Shown here: one piece after another, positions 20,029-29,380 of the stretch
Layout of the letters: every line of letters starts with the position of its first letter
How positions within the stretch are numbered: position 1 is the first letter of the stretch
From: Paracoccus sp. C2R09
Lineage (GTDB): Bacteria; Pseudomonadota; Alphaproteobacteria; Rhodobacterales; Rhodobacteraceae
Direction: 5' to 3'
DNA: 64,000 bases
Assembly (NCBI RefSeq): GCF_018860625.1
Contig: NZ_JAHKQB010000029.1
Coordinates: forward strand, 186,001-250,000
Notes under the pieces: model-generated
Seen by the model: only the letters and a program-made list of their open reading frames with translations
Database searches by the model: none
Told to the model about the DNA's origin: nothing
Program-made: the position numbers and the translations under genes

Positions 20029-21483
20029 TCAGGGCCGCCAGAAGCGCGGCAGCAGCAGCACGAGGACCGAGACCAGCTCGAGCCGGCCCAGATACATGCC
20101 GGTGATCATCAGCCATTTCGCCGCCGTCGGAAATTCGACGATGGATCCGTTGGGCGTGATCTCCGGGCCCCAGGCGGGGCCGACATTCGCGATGGCCGTC
20201 CATGCGGCGGTCAGCGCGGTGCGAGGGTGCAGCCCCGTCAGCGCCAGCCCCACGATCAGCAGGCCGAAGGTCAGCATGAACAGCGTGAAGAAGGCCATCA
20301 CCGAATCGACGACGCCCTTGTCCAGCGGATGCCCCGCATAGCGCAGCGGATAGAGCCTGTGCGGCGAATGCATCCGGCGGATCTGGGCGCGCACGGCCTG
20401 GAACAGCACCTCGTAGCGGAAGACCTTGACCGAACAGCCCGTCGATCCCGTGCAGCCCCCGATCAGCCCCACGATGATCAGCAGCGCGAAGGGCAGATGC
20501 CCCCAGGTCGTCATGTCGGTCGATGCGAAGCCCGTCCCCGAGAAGGTCGAGATGGTGTTGAACACCGTTTCCCGGACGGCCTCGGAAAAGACGACATCCT
20601 GTTCCAGCCAGATCAGCCGGTAAATCAGGATGATCCCGCAGACCGAGAAGATCAGCTTCAGATAGGTATGCACCTGCCGGTCGTGGATCAGCGGCCCGCC
20701 ATTCCCGCGCATCGCCTGCACAAGCCGGATGAAGGGCACCGATGCAAGCACCATGAAGACCGAGGCCGCCCATTCCGGCGCCCCCAGATAGGCCCCGAAG
20801 CTGGCATCGTAATTCGAGAAGCCCCCCGTCGAACATGTCGTCAGCGCATGGACCACCGCATCGAAGCCCGACATGCCCAGCACCATGTAGGTGATCGTGC
20901 AGGCGACGGTCATCACGACATAGATGATGGTCATCTCGGCCGCGATCTCTCCGGCGCGGGGCAGGATCTTGCCCAGGGTGTCGAAACCCTCGGACCGGAA
21001 GAACTGCATGCCGCCGACCTTCATGACGGGCAAAAAGACCATCGCGACCACGACGATCCCGAGGCCCCCCATCCATTGCAGCAGCGCCCGCCACAGATGC
21101 GTGCCCTTGGGCAGGTCGTCCAGCGCGGGGAATGCCGTGGTGCCCGTGGTCGTCACGCCCGACATCGCCTCGAAGAAGGCATCGGTCACGGAGACATGCG
21201 GCGCGCCCAGGATGAAGGGCAGCGCCCCGAAGATGGGCAGCGCGATCCACAGCCCGGAGGTCAGCAGGAACGCCTGCTGGATCGTCAGCGCGCGCTTGCG
21301 TTCGTCGCGATTGGCGATGACCAGCAGCAGCCCTGTCACGATCGTGATCGACGCGCATTCGAGGAAGACCATCCAATGCGGATCGCCATGCCACAGATCG
21401 ACCGTCATCGGGGCCAGCATGAAGGCGCCCAAGGCAAAAACGATCTTTCCAATCGGGTGGGCAACCGGGCGCATGTCGATCAT
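20029..21483 (-). CDS. trkH: Trk-type potassium uptake channel subunit
   Basis: Inner-membrane K+ channel/transporter of 484 residues with four pore repeats whose glycines give the selectivity filter: GVTTTGTTAFP, TTCSTGGFSNYD, STFSGTGFASTD and IGGCTGSTGCSVK. It works with a cytoplasmic TrkA regulator that is not in this window. Start at 21483, with a possible internal start at 21474. It is divergent from ppx/gppA. Confidence 0.94.
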   Translation of the reverse strand: MIDMRPVAHPIGKIVFALGAFMLAPMTVDLWHGDPHWMVFLECASITIVTGLLLVIANRDERKRALTIQQAFLLTSGLWIALPIFGALPFILGAPHVSVTDAFFEAMSGVTTTGTTAFPALDDLPKGTHLWRALLQWMGGLGIVVVAMVFLPVMKVGGMQFFRSEGFDTLGKILPRAGEIAAEMTIIYVVMTVACTITYMVLGMSGFDAVVHALTTCSTGGFSNYDASFGAYLGAPEWAASVFMVLASVPFIRLVQAMRGNGGPLIHDRQVHTYLKLIFSVCGIILIYRLIWLEQDVVFSEAVRETVFNTISTFSGTGFASTDMTTWGHLPFALLIIVGLIGGCTGSTGCSVKVFRYEVLFQAVRAQIRRMHSPHRLYPLRYAGHPLDKGVVDSVMAFFTLFMLTFGLLIVGLALTGLHPRTALTAAWTAIANVGPAWGPEITPNGSIVEFPTAAKWLMITGMYLGRLELVSVLVLLLPRFWRP

Positions 21484-21565
21484 CCACCCTGATTGCCGCG
21501 CGCTCTGGCGGGCGTCAAGCGCGCCCGGACACGACCGCCGCGACCTGCGGCATCGCTGCCGCCCC

Positions 21566-21594
21566 TTGAACGTCGCGTTAAGCGCGATTACTCT
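21566..21594 (+). promoter_or_regulatory. candidate promoter of ppx/gppA-rlmE
   Basis: TTGAAC (21566-21571), 17-bp spacer, TACTCT (21589-21594). It ends about 30 bp before the start codon. Confidence 0.45.
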
Positions 21595-21625
21595 GGGGAT
21601 AACTTGTCATCGGAGGGCGTGTGTC

Positions 21626-22747
21626 ATGGCGCCCAAGCGTCCTGCGGGTGCGGACGCGATCCCGAGAAAATCGGTCGAGCCGTCGGGCACCCGACAACCC
21701 GAGTCTGGGGGGCTTTATGCTGCCCTGGATCTGGGAACAAATTCGTGCCGGATGCTGATCGCCCGTCCGACGGGCAGTCAGTTCCAGGTCGTCGACAGCT
21801 TCTCCAAGCCGGTTCAGCTTGGGCAGGGGCTGGAAGCTTCGGGGCGTTTGTCCCGCAGCTCGATGGCGCGTACCGTTCACGCATTGCAGGTCTGCCGGCG
21901 CAAGCTGGACCAGCACCGCGTGCGCAGCATGCGCCTGGTCGCGACCGAGGCCTGTCGTCGTGCCAAGAACAGCCGCGATTTCCTGCGCACCATCCGCCGT
22001 GAGACCGGCCTGCCGATCGAGGTCATCGGGGCCGAGGAAGAGGCACGGCTTGCCGTCATCTCCTGTGCGCCGCTGGTCAGCCACAAGACGGAAACGCTGA
22101 TGGTCGTCGATATCGGCGGCGGCTCGACCGAGCTGGTCTGGATCGACCTGGAGGATGTCGAACCCAAGGAACGGCCCCGTGCGATCATGCGCCTGTCGGA
22201 CGGCTTCGGGAATCCGCAGCCGGGCGGCGCGCGCGTGGTCGACTGGATCAGCGTTCCCCTGGGGGTCGCGACCCTGCGCGACCAGTTCGCGGATGTCGAG
22301 GACGACCAGGGCCGCTTTGCCCTGATGAGCTGGTTCTTCGAGGAGGCGTTGGCGAATTTCGGCCCCTATGCCGACGGCGCCCCGGACGAGGGGTTCCAGA
22401 TCATCGGCACCTCGGGGACGGTGACCACCGTGGCGGCCAGCTTCCTTGGGCTTCGGCGTTACGACCGGACCAAGGTGGACGGGTTGCAGATGAACAGCGA
22501 CCAGATCGACAAGGTGATCCACAGCTATCTGGCACTGGGGCCGGACGGGCGTCGCACCGACCCGCGGATCGGCCGCGAACGTCATGCGCTGATCATGTCG
22601 GGGGCCGCGATCCTGCAGACGCTGATGCGGGTCTGGCCGACGAATCGCCTCTCGGTCGCGGATCGCGGACTGCGAGAGGGGTTGCTTTATGCCCAGATGG
22701 TGCGCGATGGGGTGCTGAGGCCCGAAGGACTGAACGGAGTGGCATGA
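21626..22747 (+). CDS. Ppx/GppA phosphatase family protein
   Basis: Exopolyphosphatase / guanosine pentaphosphate phosphatase family (ASKHA fold), 373 residues. The phosphate-1 motif is [15 protein letters not shown], phosphate-2 is [13 protein letters not shown], and the adenosine-type glycine motif is [12 protein letters not shown]. It may hydrolyse polyphosphate or pppGpp, and the sequence does not say which. Start at 21626 with GGAGG nine bases upstream. Translationally coupled to rlmE (ATGATG across the stop). Confidence 0.9.
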   Translation: MAPKRPAGADAIPRKSVEPSGTRQPESGGLYAALDLGTNSCRMLIARPTGSQFQVVDSFSKPVQLGQGLEASGRLSRSSMARTVHALQVCRRKLDQHRVRSMRLVATEACRRAKNSRDFLRTIRRETGLPIEVIGAEEEARLAVISCAPLVSHKTETLMVVDIGGGSTELVWIDLEDVEPKERPRAIMRLSDGFGNPQPGGARVVDWISVPLGVATLRDQFADVEDDQGRFALMSWFFEEALANFGPYADGAPDEGFQIIGTSGTVTTVAASFLGLRRYDRTKVDGLQMNSDQIDKVIHSYLALGPDGRRTDPRIGRERHALIMSGAAILQTLMRVWPTNRLSVADRGLREGLLYAQMVRDGVLRPEGLNGVA

Positions 22748-23496
22748 TGACGAAGGCACCTGGCAGCCGGGAAGGCAAGACCAGCGGACGCGGGCAGCGC
22801 GATCTGCGCGTGCGGGTGAAGACCGCCAAGGGACGCAAGCTGTCCAGCAAGCTGTGGCTGGAACGCCAGCTGAACGACCCTTACGTGGTGCGCGCCAAGC
22901 GCGAGGGTTATCGCGGACGCGCCGCCTACAAGATCCTGGAACTGGACGACAAGTATCGCTTCCTTGTGCCGGGTGCGCGCGTGGTCGATCTGGGCTGTGC
23001 GCCGGGCGGCTGGTGCCAGGTCGCCGTGGCCCGCGTGAATGCCCTGGGCGAAAAATCCGGCAAGAAGATCGGGCGCGTGCTGGGGCTGGACCTGCAAGAG
23101 GTCGATCCCATCGCCGGTGCCGAGATCCATCAGCTGGACTTCCTGTCGGACGGTGCGGACGATCAGGTCAAGGAATGGCTGGGCGGGCCCGCAGATGTCG
23201 TGATGTCGGACATGGCCGCGTCGTCGTCCGGGCACAAGAACACCGACCACCTGCGCATCGTGGCGTTGGTCGAGGCCGCGGCCCAGCTGGCATTCGACGT
23301 GCTGGAACCCGGCGGGACCTTCGTCGCCAAGGTGCTGGCAGGCGGGGCCGAGACCGAGATGCAGGCGCTGCTGAAGCGCAACTTCGAGAAGGTCGCGAAC
23401 GTGAAGCCCCCCGCAAGCCGCAGCGATTCCTCCGAGAAATTCGTCGTGGCGCTCGGCTTCAAGGGCCGCCCGGACGAGGACGCGCCCGAGGATTAA
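22744..23496 (+). CDS. rlmE: 23S rRNA 2'-O-ribose methyltransferase
   Basis: RrmJ/FtsJ-type SAM-dependent methyltransferase that modifies U2552 of 23S rRNA. It has 250 residues. The SAM site is [15 protein letters not shown]. The K-D-K-E catalytic set is represented by the lysine in RAAYKILEL, the aspartate in [20 protein letters not shown] and [11 protein letters not shown]. An N-terminal basic extension is present. Two ATGs are adjacent (22744, 22747). The stop is interlocked with that of the convergent AraC gene (TTAA). Confidence 0.95.
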   Translation: MMTKAPGSREGKTSGRGQRDLRVRVKTAKGRKLSSKLWLERQLNDPYVVRAKREGYRGRAAYKILELDDKYRFLVPGARVVDLGCAPGGWCQVAVARVNALGEKSGKKIGRVLGLDLQEVDPIAGAEIHQLDFLSDGADDQVKEWLGGPADVVMSDMAASSSGHKNTDHLRIVALVEAAAQLAFDVLEPGGTFVAKVLAGGAETEMQALLKRNFEKVANVKPPASRSDSSEKFVVALGFKGRPDEDAPED

Positions 23497-24449
23497 CGCA
23501 TCTGGGCGCGATAGGTCTCGGGGGTGCGCCCCGTGGCCGCCACGAAGGCGCGGGTCATGTGGGTCTGGGTGGCATAGCCCAGATCCTTCGCGATCCAGGC
23601 GGGCGCACGATCCGTATGGCGCAGCATTTCGGCCGCGCGCTCCAGTCGCAATTCGTTGATCAGTTCGATCGCGCGACGGCCCCGGGCCTCGATGCAGGCG
23701 CGGTCCAGCTGCGTCAGCGTCGTGCCCAGATCCTGCGCCATGTCGGCCAGCGTCAGGCATGCCCCCAGATCGGCCGAGGCCATTCCGATGAAGCGGTCCA
23801 CCAGCGGACGGTCCGCAGGGGCCGGGTGCTGATCCTCGCCCGCATCACGCGCGGGATCCAGCCGCGACAACCGCATCGCCAGCAGGTTCAGGTGGCAGTT
23901 CAGCGCCTTGGGGTCGGGATCGGCCTGCGCATCCTCGGCCATGTCCTGCAACGTGATCTGCAGGGCGTCCGAACCGTGATCCAGCCAGCCCGATACGGTG
24001 TGATCAGGAAAGGCCGGGTCCATTCCCGTGCAGAGTTCCGGAGAGACGAGCAGCACCTGGCCCTCGGCATCGCTGCGCGGACGCGCGGCAAAGGCGGTTC
24101 CAGCCGGGATGAAGCACAGGCCGCCCGGCTGCAGGATCAGGTGATCCCGCGGGAAATCGACGCGCATCGCACCATGGGTGACATGCAGCAGAACATGTTC
24201 CGGACGGGTGCGCGGGCGGGTCGGGACCTCTCGGCTGCCCCAGGAGAATGCGCCGAGCGGGACGAGCCGCAGGCTGGCGCGGCGGGGGGCGAAACGGCGC
24301 ATCGCAGGCGTCGCGCGGATGGCAAGCGCATCGGGCAGGTTGATCTGCGCCGTCGGACGACGCGTCAGGGCCCAGGGGCGTTCGGTCCTGGCGGGCGTTT
24401 CGGGAGCCATGCCGTCATCGGGGATGCCCGGCTGCGTGACCCGCGGCAT
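23493..24449 (-). CDS. AraC family transcriptional regulator
   Basis: Cupin-type sensor domain ([20 protein letters not shown] and [15 protein letters not shown]) followed by an AraC double helix-turn-helix ([21 protein letters not shown], then [18 protein letters not shown] and [12 protein letters not shown]). The inducer is unknown. I chose ATG 24449, preceded by AAGGGCGG. An ATG at 24527 gives a longer 344-residue form with a poorer site and a non-family-like extension. It is downstream of miaA on the same strand, with its own candidate promoter in the gap. Confidence 0.85.
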   Translation of the reverse strand: MPRVTQPGIPDDGMAPETPARTERPWALTRRPTAQINLPDALAIRATPAMRRFAPRRASLRLVPLGAFSWGSREVPTRPRTRPEHVLLHVTHGAMRVDFPRDHLILQPGGLCFIPAGTAFAARPRSDAEGQVLLVSPELCTGMDPAFPDHTVSGWLDHGSDALQITLQDMAEDAQADPDPKALNCHLNLLAMRLSRLDPARDAGEDQHPAPADRPLVDRFIGMASADLGACLTLADMAQDLGTTLTQLDRACIEARGRRAIELINELRLERAAEMLRHTDRAPAWIAKDLGYATQTHMTRAFVAATGRTPETYRAQMR

Positions 24450-24571
24450 CGCGCCGCCCTTGACCCTCAGCCGCGAGGGCGAGAACGGGAAACCTCCTTG
24501 CCATTCCGTGCGATCCCAGACCGACATTGAACATACCCACCAAAGCCAGAGTTACGAAGGAACATAGGCGG

Positions 24572-24599
24572 ATTATCGCCCATCCCTGACAGAACACAA
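24572..24599 (-). promoter_or_regulatory. candidate promoter of the AraC gene
   Basis: Minus strand TTGTGT (24594-24599), 16-bp spacer, GATAAT (24572-24577). A clear -10 in an AT-richer gap between miaA and the araC-type gene. Confidence 0.4.
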
Positions 24600-24624
24600 C
24601 AAACAAGCTTTGGTTTCCTGCGAA

Positions 24625-25521
24625 TCAGACCGGATGCAGTCCTTCGTTGCCGGCTTGCCACATGTCCCAGTCGCGCATGCGCCCCCGGAACCACGCCCGC
24701 TGACCCTTGGCATATTGCCGCGAGGCGATGATCGCCTGCTGCACGGCCTCGGGCAGGGTGGTGTCGCCCTGCAGATGGCGCACCAGTTCCGGCGCGCCGA
24801 TGGCCTTGGCCCATTGCTGCGCGGGGTCCCAGATCGGCAGGTTGGCCCGAACCTCGTCCAGGGCGCCCTGATCCAGCATCAGGTGGAACCGGCGCGCGAT
24901 CCGGTCGGCCAGCCAGTCGCGATCCGACACGATCTGGATGCGCTGGCAGTCCTGCGGGGCGATCAGCGGCGGCGGCGTCGCATCCTGCCAGTCGCGGATC
25001 CCGCGCCCGGTGGCGGTCAGTACCTCCCATGCGCGCTGCACGCGAACCGGGTTTCGCAGGTCGATCGCGGCGCGGGTGGCGGCGTCCAGTTCCTCGATCA
25101 TGGCGGGCAGGTCGCCCGCCGCGATCCGCGCATCGGCCAGCTGCCGCACATGCGGCGGCGTCGCGGGGATTTCGGCCAGGCCGCGCGTCAGCGCCGTCAG
25201 ATACAGCCCCGTGCCCCCCACCACGATCAGCCGCCGGTCCAGCAGGCCCGAGACCTCTCGCAGCCAGTCGCCCACCGAATAGGCCCGCCCCGGCGCCACA
25301 TGACCATAGAGCGCGTGCGGCGCCGCCGCCTCGTCGTCCGGGGATGGCCGTGCGGTCAGCACGCGCCAGTTCGACCAGACCTGCAATGCATCGGCATTGA
25401 CCACCAGCCCGCCCTGTGCGCGGGCGACCGCCAGTGCCAGTGCGGATTTGCCGCTTGCGGTGGGTCCTGCAATCAGCAGGTGGCGCGAAGCGTCGATATA
25501 TGTCAGGTCAGGGATGCGCAT
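24625..25521 (-). CDS. miaA: tRNA dimethylallyltransferase
   Basis: Transfers dimethylallyl from DMAPP to A37 of tRNAs reading UNN codons. It has 298 residues. The P-loop is IAGPTASGKSALAL near residue 18, followed by VNADALQVWSNWRVLTARP (substrate-binding DSxQ-type region here NADALQ) and VVGGTGLYLTALTRG. It ends with RQYAKGQRAWFRGR. Start 25521 follows GGAAGG. The first residue of the usual D-S-x-Q motif differs (NADALQ). Divergent from pyrH. Confidence 0.93.
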   Translation of the reverse strand: MRIPDLTYIDASRHLLIAGPTASGKSALALAVARAQGGLVVNADALQVWSNWRVLTARPSPDDEAAAPHALYGHVAPGRAYSVGDWLREVSGLLDRRLIVVGGTGLYLTALTRGLAEIPATPPHVRQLADARIAAGDLPAMIEELDAATRAAIDLRNPVRVQRAWEVLTATGRGIRDWQDATPPPLIAPQDCQRIQIVSDRDWLADRIARRFHLMLDQGALDEVRANLPIWDPAQQWAKAIGAPELVRHLQGDTTLPEAVQQAIIASRQYAKGQRAWFRGRMRDWDMWQAGNEGLHPV

Positions 25522-25536
25522 GGGCCTTCCGGACAG

Positions 25537-25565
25537 TTGATCCTGCGGGCCTTTTGCGACATTTA
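25537..25565 (+). promoter_or_regulatory. candidate pyrH promoter
   Basis: TTGATC (25537-25542), 17-bp spacer, CATTTA (25560-25565) in the 93-bp miaA/pyrH divergent gap. Confidence 0.4.
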
Positions 25566-25614
25566 ACGCCGCGATGAAAGCGACCGGCATCAGGCCGGCC
25601 TCAAGGAGCCCCAG

Positions 25615-26340
25615 ATGACCAGCGAGACCCCCAAGCAATATGGCCGCGTGATGCTCAAGATTTCTGGCGAGGCGCTGATGGGCGACCAGGGCTTCGGCCT
25701 CAATCCGCCCACCGTCGCGCGAATCGCGAACGAGGTCGACTGCGTCGCCAAGATGGGCGTCGAGGTCTGCATGGTGATCGGCGGCGGCAACATCTTCCGC
25801 GGCCTGCAGGGCAGCGCCCAGGGGATGGAACGGACGACCGCCGACTACATGGGGATGCTGGCGACCGTGATGAACGCGCTGGCCGTGCAATCCGCGCTCG
25901 AGGCGCTTGGCCATCACTGCCGCGTCATCAGCGCGATCCGCATGGACGAGGTCTGCGAGCCCTATATCCGCCGCCGCGCCATCCGCCATCTGGAAAAGAA
26001 GCGGATCGTGATCTTCGCGGCAGGCACCGGCAATCCCTATTTCACCACCGATACCGCCGCCACGCTGCGCGCGTCGGAAATGAACTGCGAGGCGATCTTC
26101 AAGGGCACCAAGGTCGATGGCGTCTATGACAAGGATCCGGTCAAGTTCGCGGATGCCAAGCGTTACGGCGATGTCAGCTATGACGAGGTGCTGCAGAAGC
26201 ATCTGGGCGTGATGGACGCCTCGGCCATCGCGCTGGCCCGCGACAACAAGCTGCCGATCATCGTCTTCTCGCTGGATGCACCGGGCGGGTTCCAGTCGAT
26301 CCTGGAAGGGCGCGGGACCTATACCCGCGTTCACGTGTAA
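25615..26340 (+). CDS. pyrH: UMP kinase
   Basis: Hexameric UMP kinase of pyrimidine nucleotide synthesis (UMP + ATP to UDP), 241 residues. Motifs include [51 protein letters not shown] and [10 protein letters not shown]. It heads the pyrH/frr/uppS/cdsA/dxr/rseP/bamA order conserved in proteobacteria, here with a channel gene inserted before frr. Confidence 0.97.
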   Translation: MTSETPKQYGRVMLKISGEALMGDQGFGLNPPTVARIANEVDCVAKMGVEVCMVIGGGNIFRGLQGSAQGMERTTADYMGMLATVMNALAVQSALEALGHHCRVISAIRMDEVCEPYIRRRAIRHLEKKRIVIFAAGTGNPYFTTDTAATLRASEMNCEAIFKGTKVDGVYDKDPVKFADAKRYGDVSYDEVLQKHLGVMDASAIALARDNKLPIIVFSLDAPGGFQSILEGRGTYTRVHV

Positions 26341-26350
26341 GGTCGACGCC

Positions 26351-27139
26351 ATGAGCCTGCGGATGCGGCTCGACGCGCTGGTCCATGGGCGTCGGGCACA
26401 AGGGGTGATCACGGCGGTGATCCTGTTCAACGCGGTCCTGCTGGGGTTGGAGACATCCGACCGCGCCATGGCCGCGGCAGGTCCGCTGATCCTTGCGCTG
26501 GATGCGGCCTGCCTTGCGATCTTCGTGGCCGAAATCGGCGCCAAGCTGATCGCCCGCGGGCCCCGCTTCTTCGCGGACGGGTGGAACATCTTCGACTTTG
26601 CCGTCGTGGGGATCGCGCTGATGCCGGCGGGGCAGGGGCTGTCGGTGCTGCGCGCGCTGCGGATCCTGCGGCTTTTGCGCCTCGTGTCGGTCACCCCGCG
26701 CCTGCGCCGCGTGGTCGAGGGGCTGTTCGCCGCGATGCCGGGCATGGCCTCGGTCTTCCTGCTGATGGGCGTGATCTTCTACATCTTCTCGGTCATGGCG
26801 ACCAAGCTGTTCGGGGCGGGATTTCCCGAATGGTTCGGCACGCTCGGGAAATCGGCCTATTCGCTGTTCCAGGTGATGACGCTGGAAAGCTGGTCGATGG
26901 GCATCGTGCGCCCCGTGATGGAGGTCTATCCGCTGGCATGGCTGTTCTTCCTGCCCTTCATCCTGGTCACCACCTTCGCGGTGATGAACCTGGTCGTGGG
27001 CCTCATCGTGAACTCGATGCAGGATGCCCACCAGGCCGAGGAAAGCGCCGCCACGGATGCCTATCGCGACGAGGTTCTGGTGCGCCTTCGCGCAATCGAG
27101 GCGCAGCTGGCCGAAAGGCGTGGCAAGGACGCGGCCTGA
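26351..27139 (+). CDS. bacterial voltage-gated sodium channel (BacNav type)
   Basis: A 262-residue single-domain six-helix channel that should assemble as a tetramer. S1 is about 19-34, and S4 carries arginines every third residue (R101, R104, R107, R110). The pore has the selectivity filter TLESWSM (177-183), identical to that of NavAb. S6 is FAVMNLVVGLIVNSM, followed by a charged C-terminal coiled-coil helix (about 237-257). The filter predicts Na+ selectivity. It starts 10 bp after pyrH and ends 93 bp before frr. A role in motility, pH or salt response is inference from family members. Confidence 0.9.
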   Translation: MSLRMRLDALVHGRRAQGVITAVILFNAVLLGLETSDRAMAAAGPLILALDAACLAIFVAEIGAKLIARGPRFFADGWNIFDFAVVGIALMPAGQGLSVLRALRILRLLRLVSVTPRLRRVVEGLFAAMPGMASVFLLMGVIFYIFSVMATKLFGAGFPEWFGTLGKSAYSLFQVMTLESWSMGIVRPVMEVYPLAWLFFLPFILVTTFAVMNLVVGLIVNSMQDAHQAEESAATDAYRDEVLVRLRAIEAQLAERRGKDAA

Positions 27140-27232
27140 ACCCGCCGGACGCGCCCAAAATCAGGGCAAAGGCTTTGCCAAGCCTGCTCAATACGGTTAC
27201 AAGCAAGCGAAATTAAAGCAGAGGCAGTCCAC

Positions 27233-27796
27233 ATGGCTGAGGACATCGAAATCGATCTCGACGATCTGGAACGGCGCATGAAGGGCGCCATGGACAGCCT
27301 GCGGGCCGAGTTCGCGTCGCTGCGGACGGGCCGGGCATCGGCATCCATGGTCGAACCCGTCCAGGTCGAGGCTTACGGTCAGATGACGCCGATCAACCAG
27401 GTCGGCACCGTGAACGTGCCCGAACCGCGCATGGTCACGATCAACGTCTGGGACAAGGGCATGGTCGGCAAGGTCGAGAAGGCCATCCGCGAAAGCGGTC
27501 TGGGCATCAACCCGCAGACCAACGGCACCATCATCATGCTGCCGATCCCCGAGCTGAACGAGGAACGCCGCCGCGAGCTGACCAAGGTCGCGGCCCAATA
27601 TGCCGAACATGCCCGCGTCTCGATGCGCAACGTGCGCCGCGACGGCATGGACAAGATCAAGAAGGGCAAGGCCAACGGCATGCCCGAGGACGATCAGAAG
27701 TTCTGGGAAGCCGCCGTGCAGGAGCTGACCGACAAGATGACCGCCGCGGTCGACCAGGCGCTTGAGAACAAGCAAGCCGAAATCATGCAGGTGTGA
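27233..27796 (+). CDS. frr: ribosome recycling factor
   Basis: Splits post-termination ribosomes with EF-G. It has 187 residues, the normal length. It begins with the three-helix domain containing [20 protein letters not shown], then the beta domain [16 protein letters not shown], and returns to helices with [17 protein letters not shown]. Confidence 0.97.
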   Translation: MAEDIEIDLDDLERRMKGAMDSLRAEFASLRTGRASASMVEPVQVEAYGQMTPINQVGTVNVPEPRMVTINVWDKGMVGKVEKAIRESGLGINPQTNGTIIMLPIPELNEERRRELTKVAAQYAEHARVSMRNVRRDGMDKIKKGKANGMPEDDQKFWEAAVQELTDKMTAAVDQALENKQAEIMQV

Positions 27797-27803
27797 CGCG
27801 ACC

Positions 27804-28541
27804 ATGACCTTGGCTTCCCCGGCAGCGACGGCGATGACGGATGGGGGTGCCCGGCGCCCCCGCCATGTCGCCATCATCATGGATGGCAACGGCCGTTGGG
27901 CCACCGAACGCGGCTGGCCGCGCCTTGTCGGGCATCGTCGGGGTGCCGAACGGGTCAAGCAGATCGTGCGCGCCTGCCCCGAGCTTGGCGTGGACTGGCT
28001 GACCATCTATGCCTTCTCGACCGAGAACTGGAAGCGTTCGACCGAAGAGGTGCTGGGTCTGATGAAGATCTTCCGCCGCTATATCGAACGCGAGGCCGTG
28101 GGCATGGCGGGCGAAGGCGTCCGGATGCGCTTTATCGGCGGACGCGAGCGGCTGGACCGCAAGCTGCAGGACCTGATGGCCTCGATCGAGGCCCGGACGG
28201 CGGGGAACACCCGGCTGAACCTGACGGTGGCCATCAATTACGGCGGCCGCGACGAGCTGACGCGCGCCTCGACGCGTCTTGCGCGCAAGATCGCCGCCGG
28301 AGAGATCGAGACCCCGACCGAGGCCGATCTGGCCGATTGCATGGATACCGCCGGTCAGCCCGATCCCGACCTGGTGATCCGCACCTCGGGTGAAACCCGG
28401 ACGTCGAATTTCCTGCCCTGGCAGGCGGCCTATTCCGAATATGAATTCACGCCGACGCTGTGGCCCGATTTCACGCCGCAGCATCTGTCCGCGATCCTCG
28501 ACGGGTTCGGCATGCGCGACCGTCGCTTCGGGGGCGCATGA
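27804..28541 (+). CDS. uppS: isoprenyl transferase (undecaprenyl diphosphate synthase type)
   Basis: cis-prenyltransferase making the C55 carrier for peptidoglycan, about 245 residues. Diagnostic motifs are HVAIIMDGNGRWA, YAFSTENWKRS, FIGGRERL and IRTSGETRTSNFLPWQ. Start at ATG 27804; a second ATG at 27834 is possible. It overlaps cdsA by four bases (ATGA). Confidence 0.95.
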   Translation: MTLASPAATAMTDGGARRPRHVAIIMDGNGRWATERGWPRLVGHRRGAERVKQIVRACPELGVDWLTIYAFSTENWKRSTEEVLGLMKIFRRYIEREAVGMAGEGVRMRFIGGRERLDRKLQDLMASIEARTAGNTRLNLTVAINYGGRDELTRASTRLARKIAAGEIETPTEADLADCMDTAGQPDPDLVIRTSGETRTSNFLPWQAAYSEYEFTPTLWPDFTPQHLSAILDGFGMRDRRFGGA

Positions 28542-29377
28542 CCCCGGCGGCGGGGAAGGTGTCGAAGGGCGGCAAGTGGGGCGACCTGTCCCGCCGTGTC
28601 GCATCGACCCTGGTTCTTCTGGGCATCGGCGTTCTGCTGGCCGTGGCGACGGGCATCTGGCTGCGACTGGGCATGGCGGTGATCTCGGCGATCACCTTCT
28701 GGGAACTGGCGGCGATGACCGGCTGGCGGCATCCGGCGCGCCACGTGACGCTGTTCGGGCGCAGCCGCCCAGTGGCGCTTGCCGCGATCGCGGGCGTGTC
28801 GCAGGCGATTGCGCTGACCTCGTTCCACCCGCTGGCATGGCTGGCGCTGGCCGTGCCGATCCTGATCGGCCTGCCGGGTGCATCCAGCCGCGACCGCGGC
28901 ACCTATGCCATCTTCGGCACCGCCATCCTGCTGGTGGCCTTCGGCCTTGTGGGTTTCCGCGAGAGTTTCGGTCTGAACTTCGTGCTGTGGCTGATGGGGG
29001 TCATCATCATCTCGGACACGGCGGGGTATTTCGTGGGCCGTGTCATGGGCGGGCCGAAATTCTGGCCCAGCCTCAGCCCCAAGAAGACCTGGTCGGGGAC
29101 CGTTGCCGGTTGGGTCGGTGCCTGCATCTTCGGGACGCTGCTGTGGCTGGCGGGGCAGGGCGATGCCGCGCTGATCTGGGTGTCGCCCCTTGTCTGCTTC
29201 GCGGGCCAGATGGGTGATATCGCCGAAAGCTGGCTGAAGCGGCGGGCGGGGGTCAAGGACAGCTCGAACCTGATCCCGGGCCATGGCGGTTTCATGGATC
29301 GTTTCGACGCAGTGACGGGGGCGGTCATCGCGACCATGCTGATCGGATTCGTGACCAGTCTTCCCGTGGTGAACTGA
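28538..29377 (+). CDS. cdsA: phosphatidate cytidylyltransferase
   Basis: Inner-membrane enzyme forming CDP-diacylglycerol for phospholipid synthesis. It has 279 residues, many hydrophobic segments, and the CdsA signature near the C-terminus (VKDSSNLIPGHGGFMDRFDA), with SDTAGYFVGR earlier. Its ATG overlaps the uppS stop. Confidence 0.95.
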   Translation: MTPAAGKVSKGGKWGDLSRRVASTLVLLGIGVLLAVATGIWLRLGMAVISAITFWELAAMTGWRHPARHVTLFGRSRPVALAAIAGVSQAIALTSFHPLAWLALAVPILIGLPGASSRDRGTYAIFGTAILLVAFGLVGFRESFGLNFVLWLMGVIIISDTAGYFVGRVMGGPKFWPSLSPKKTWSGTVAGWVGACIFGTLLWLAGQGDAALIWVSPLVCFAGQMGDIAESWLKRRAGVKDSSNLIPGHGGFMDRFDAVTGAVIATMLIGFVTSLPVVN

Positions 29378-29380
29378 ACG

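Noticed and set aside
24450-24527. Longer N-terminus of the AraC regulator
   Set aside because: The extra 26 residues do not look like part of the domain and the site before ATG 24527 is weak. It remains possible.
26405-26412. A third GTGATCAC regulatory site
   Set aside because: It is a single copy inside the sodium channel coding sequence, without a partner at 21 bp.
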